From Cellulosimicrobium cellulans (GTDB lineage Bacteria; Actinomycetota; Actinomycetes; Actinomycetales; Cellulomonadaceae): 64,000 bases of DNA. The stretch lies in NCBI RefSeq assembly GCF_006539945.1, contig NZ_BJNZ01000023.1:1-64000 (forward strand), given 5' to 3'. The position numbers and the translations under genes were made by a program. Below the pieces are notes generated by a model. The model made no database searches, was not told the DNA's origin, and saw only the letters and a list, made by a program, of their open reading frames with translations. Below, piece after piece: positions 63,981 to 64,000 of the stretch (its first letter is position 1; every line of letters begins with the position of its first letter).

Positions 63981-64000
63981 TGTGCGGTGGTGTCCTTCGG

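Overview
The window is chromosomal DNA of a very GC-rich actinobacterium. Codons end almost always in G or C, GTG starts are frequent, and many starts sit 6-8 bases after a TANNNT box (leaderless-type promoters). The gene content (pyruvate formate-lyase, SepH, GuaB1, SUF operon with SufR, SteB-like protein) fits Micrococcales, most likely Cellulomonadaceae or Promicromonosporaceae. The genus is inferred from gene content only. I see no phage, transposase, rRNA, tRNA or CRISPR array.

Layout. 1-4.6 kb: pflB with the start of pflA (minus), a YbdK-type carboxylate-amine ligase and a HAD hydrolase; a perfect Rex/CRP-type palindrome lies in the pflB/ybdK divergent gap. 4.7-12.5 kb: dxs, guaB1 with a CoA-pyrophosphatase NUDIX gene, a DUF1801 gene, and aconitase with a 24-base perfect palindrome upstream. 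13-23.8 kb: a block syntenic with M. tuberculosis Rv2689c-Rv2701c: RNA methyltransferase, KimA-like potassium importer, the TrkA-type pair ceoB/ceoC, DUF3159, OB-fold protein, DUF3710, dut, DUF3093, DUF4193 and suhB. The cei position is an empty gap. 23-33 kb: UPF0126, sepH, tdk, a phosphodiesterase, DUF5998, a large GNAT/acyl-CoA-synthetase fusion (Pat-like) and parC.

33-41.3 kb is more accessory: a PAS-PP2C phosphatase; a cassette of alcohol dehydrogenase, cupin, MmyB-type regulator and sugar acetyltransferase; a YhhN protein; a glycosyltransferase with a PlsC acyltransferase; and a MazF-type toxin with a ribbon-helix-helix antitoxin. 41.4-44.4 kb: nirBD.

44.7-56.4 kb: a four-helix membrane protein with a C-terminal helix-turn-helix, then the SUF operon sufR-sufB-sufD-Rieske-sufC-sufS-sufU-sufT. 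It is divergent from an ABC-2 exporter followed by ctaA, the same neighbourhood as Rv1456c-Rv1466. 56.5-64 kb: a patatin-like protein with an elaborate leader, an ADP-ribose-type NUDIX gene, pyrG, and an envelope operon steB-like / MraY-like / murJ.

Functionally the window joins anaerobic and redox metabolism (pfl, acn, nirBD, Fe-S assembly), potassium homeostasis, nucleotide metabolism (guaB1, dut, tdk, pyrG) and envelope or division functions (sepH, murJ, SteB-like). The best candidates for something little described are the membrane-anchored helix-turn-helix protein beside the SUF operon, the MraY-like/MurJ/SteB operon, and several palindromic operators in the spacers of redox-related promoters.
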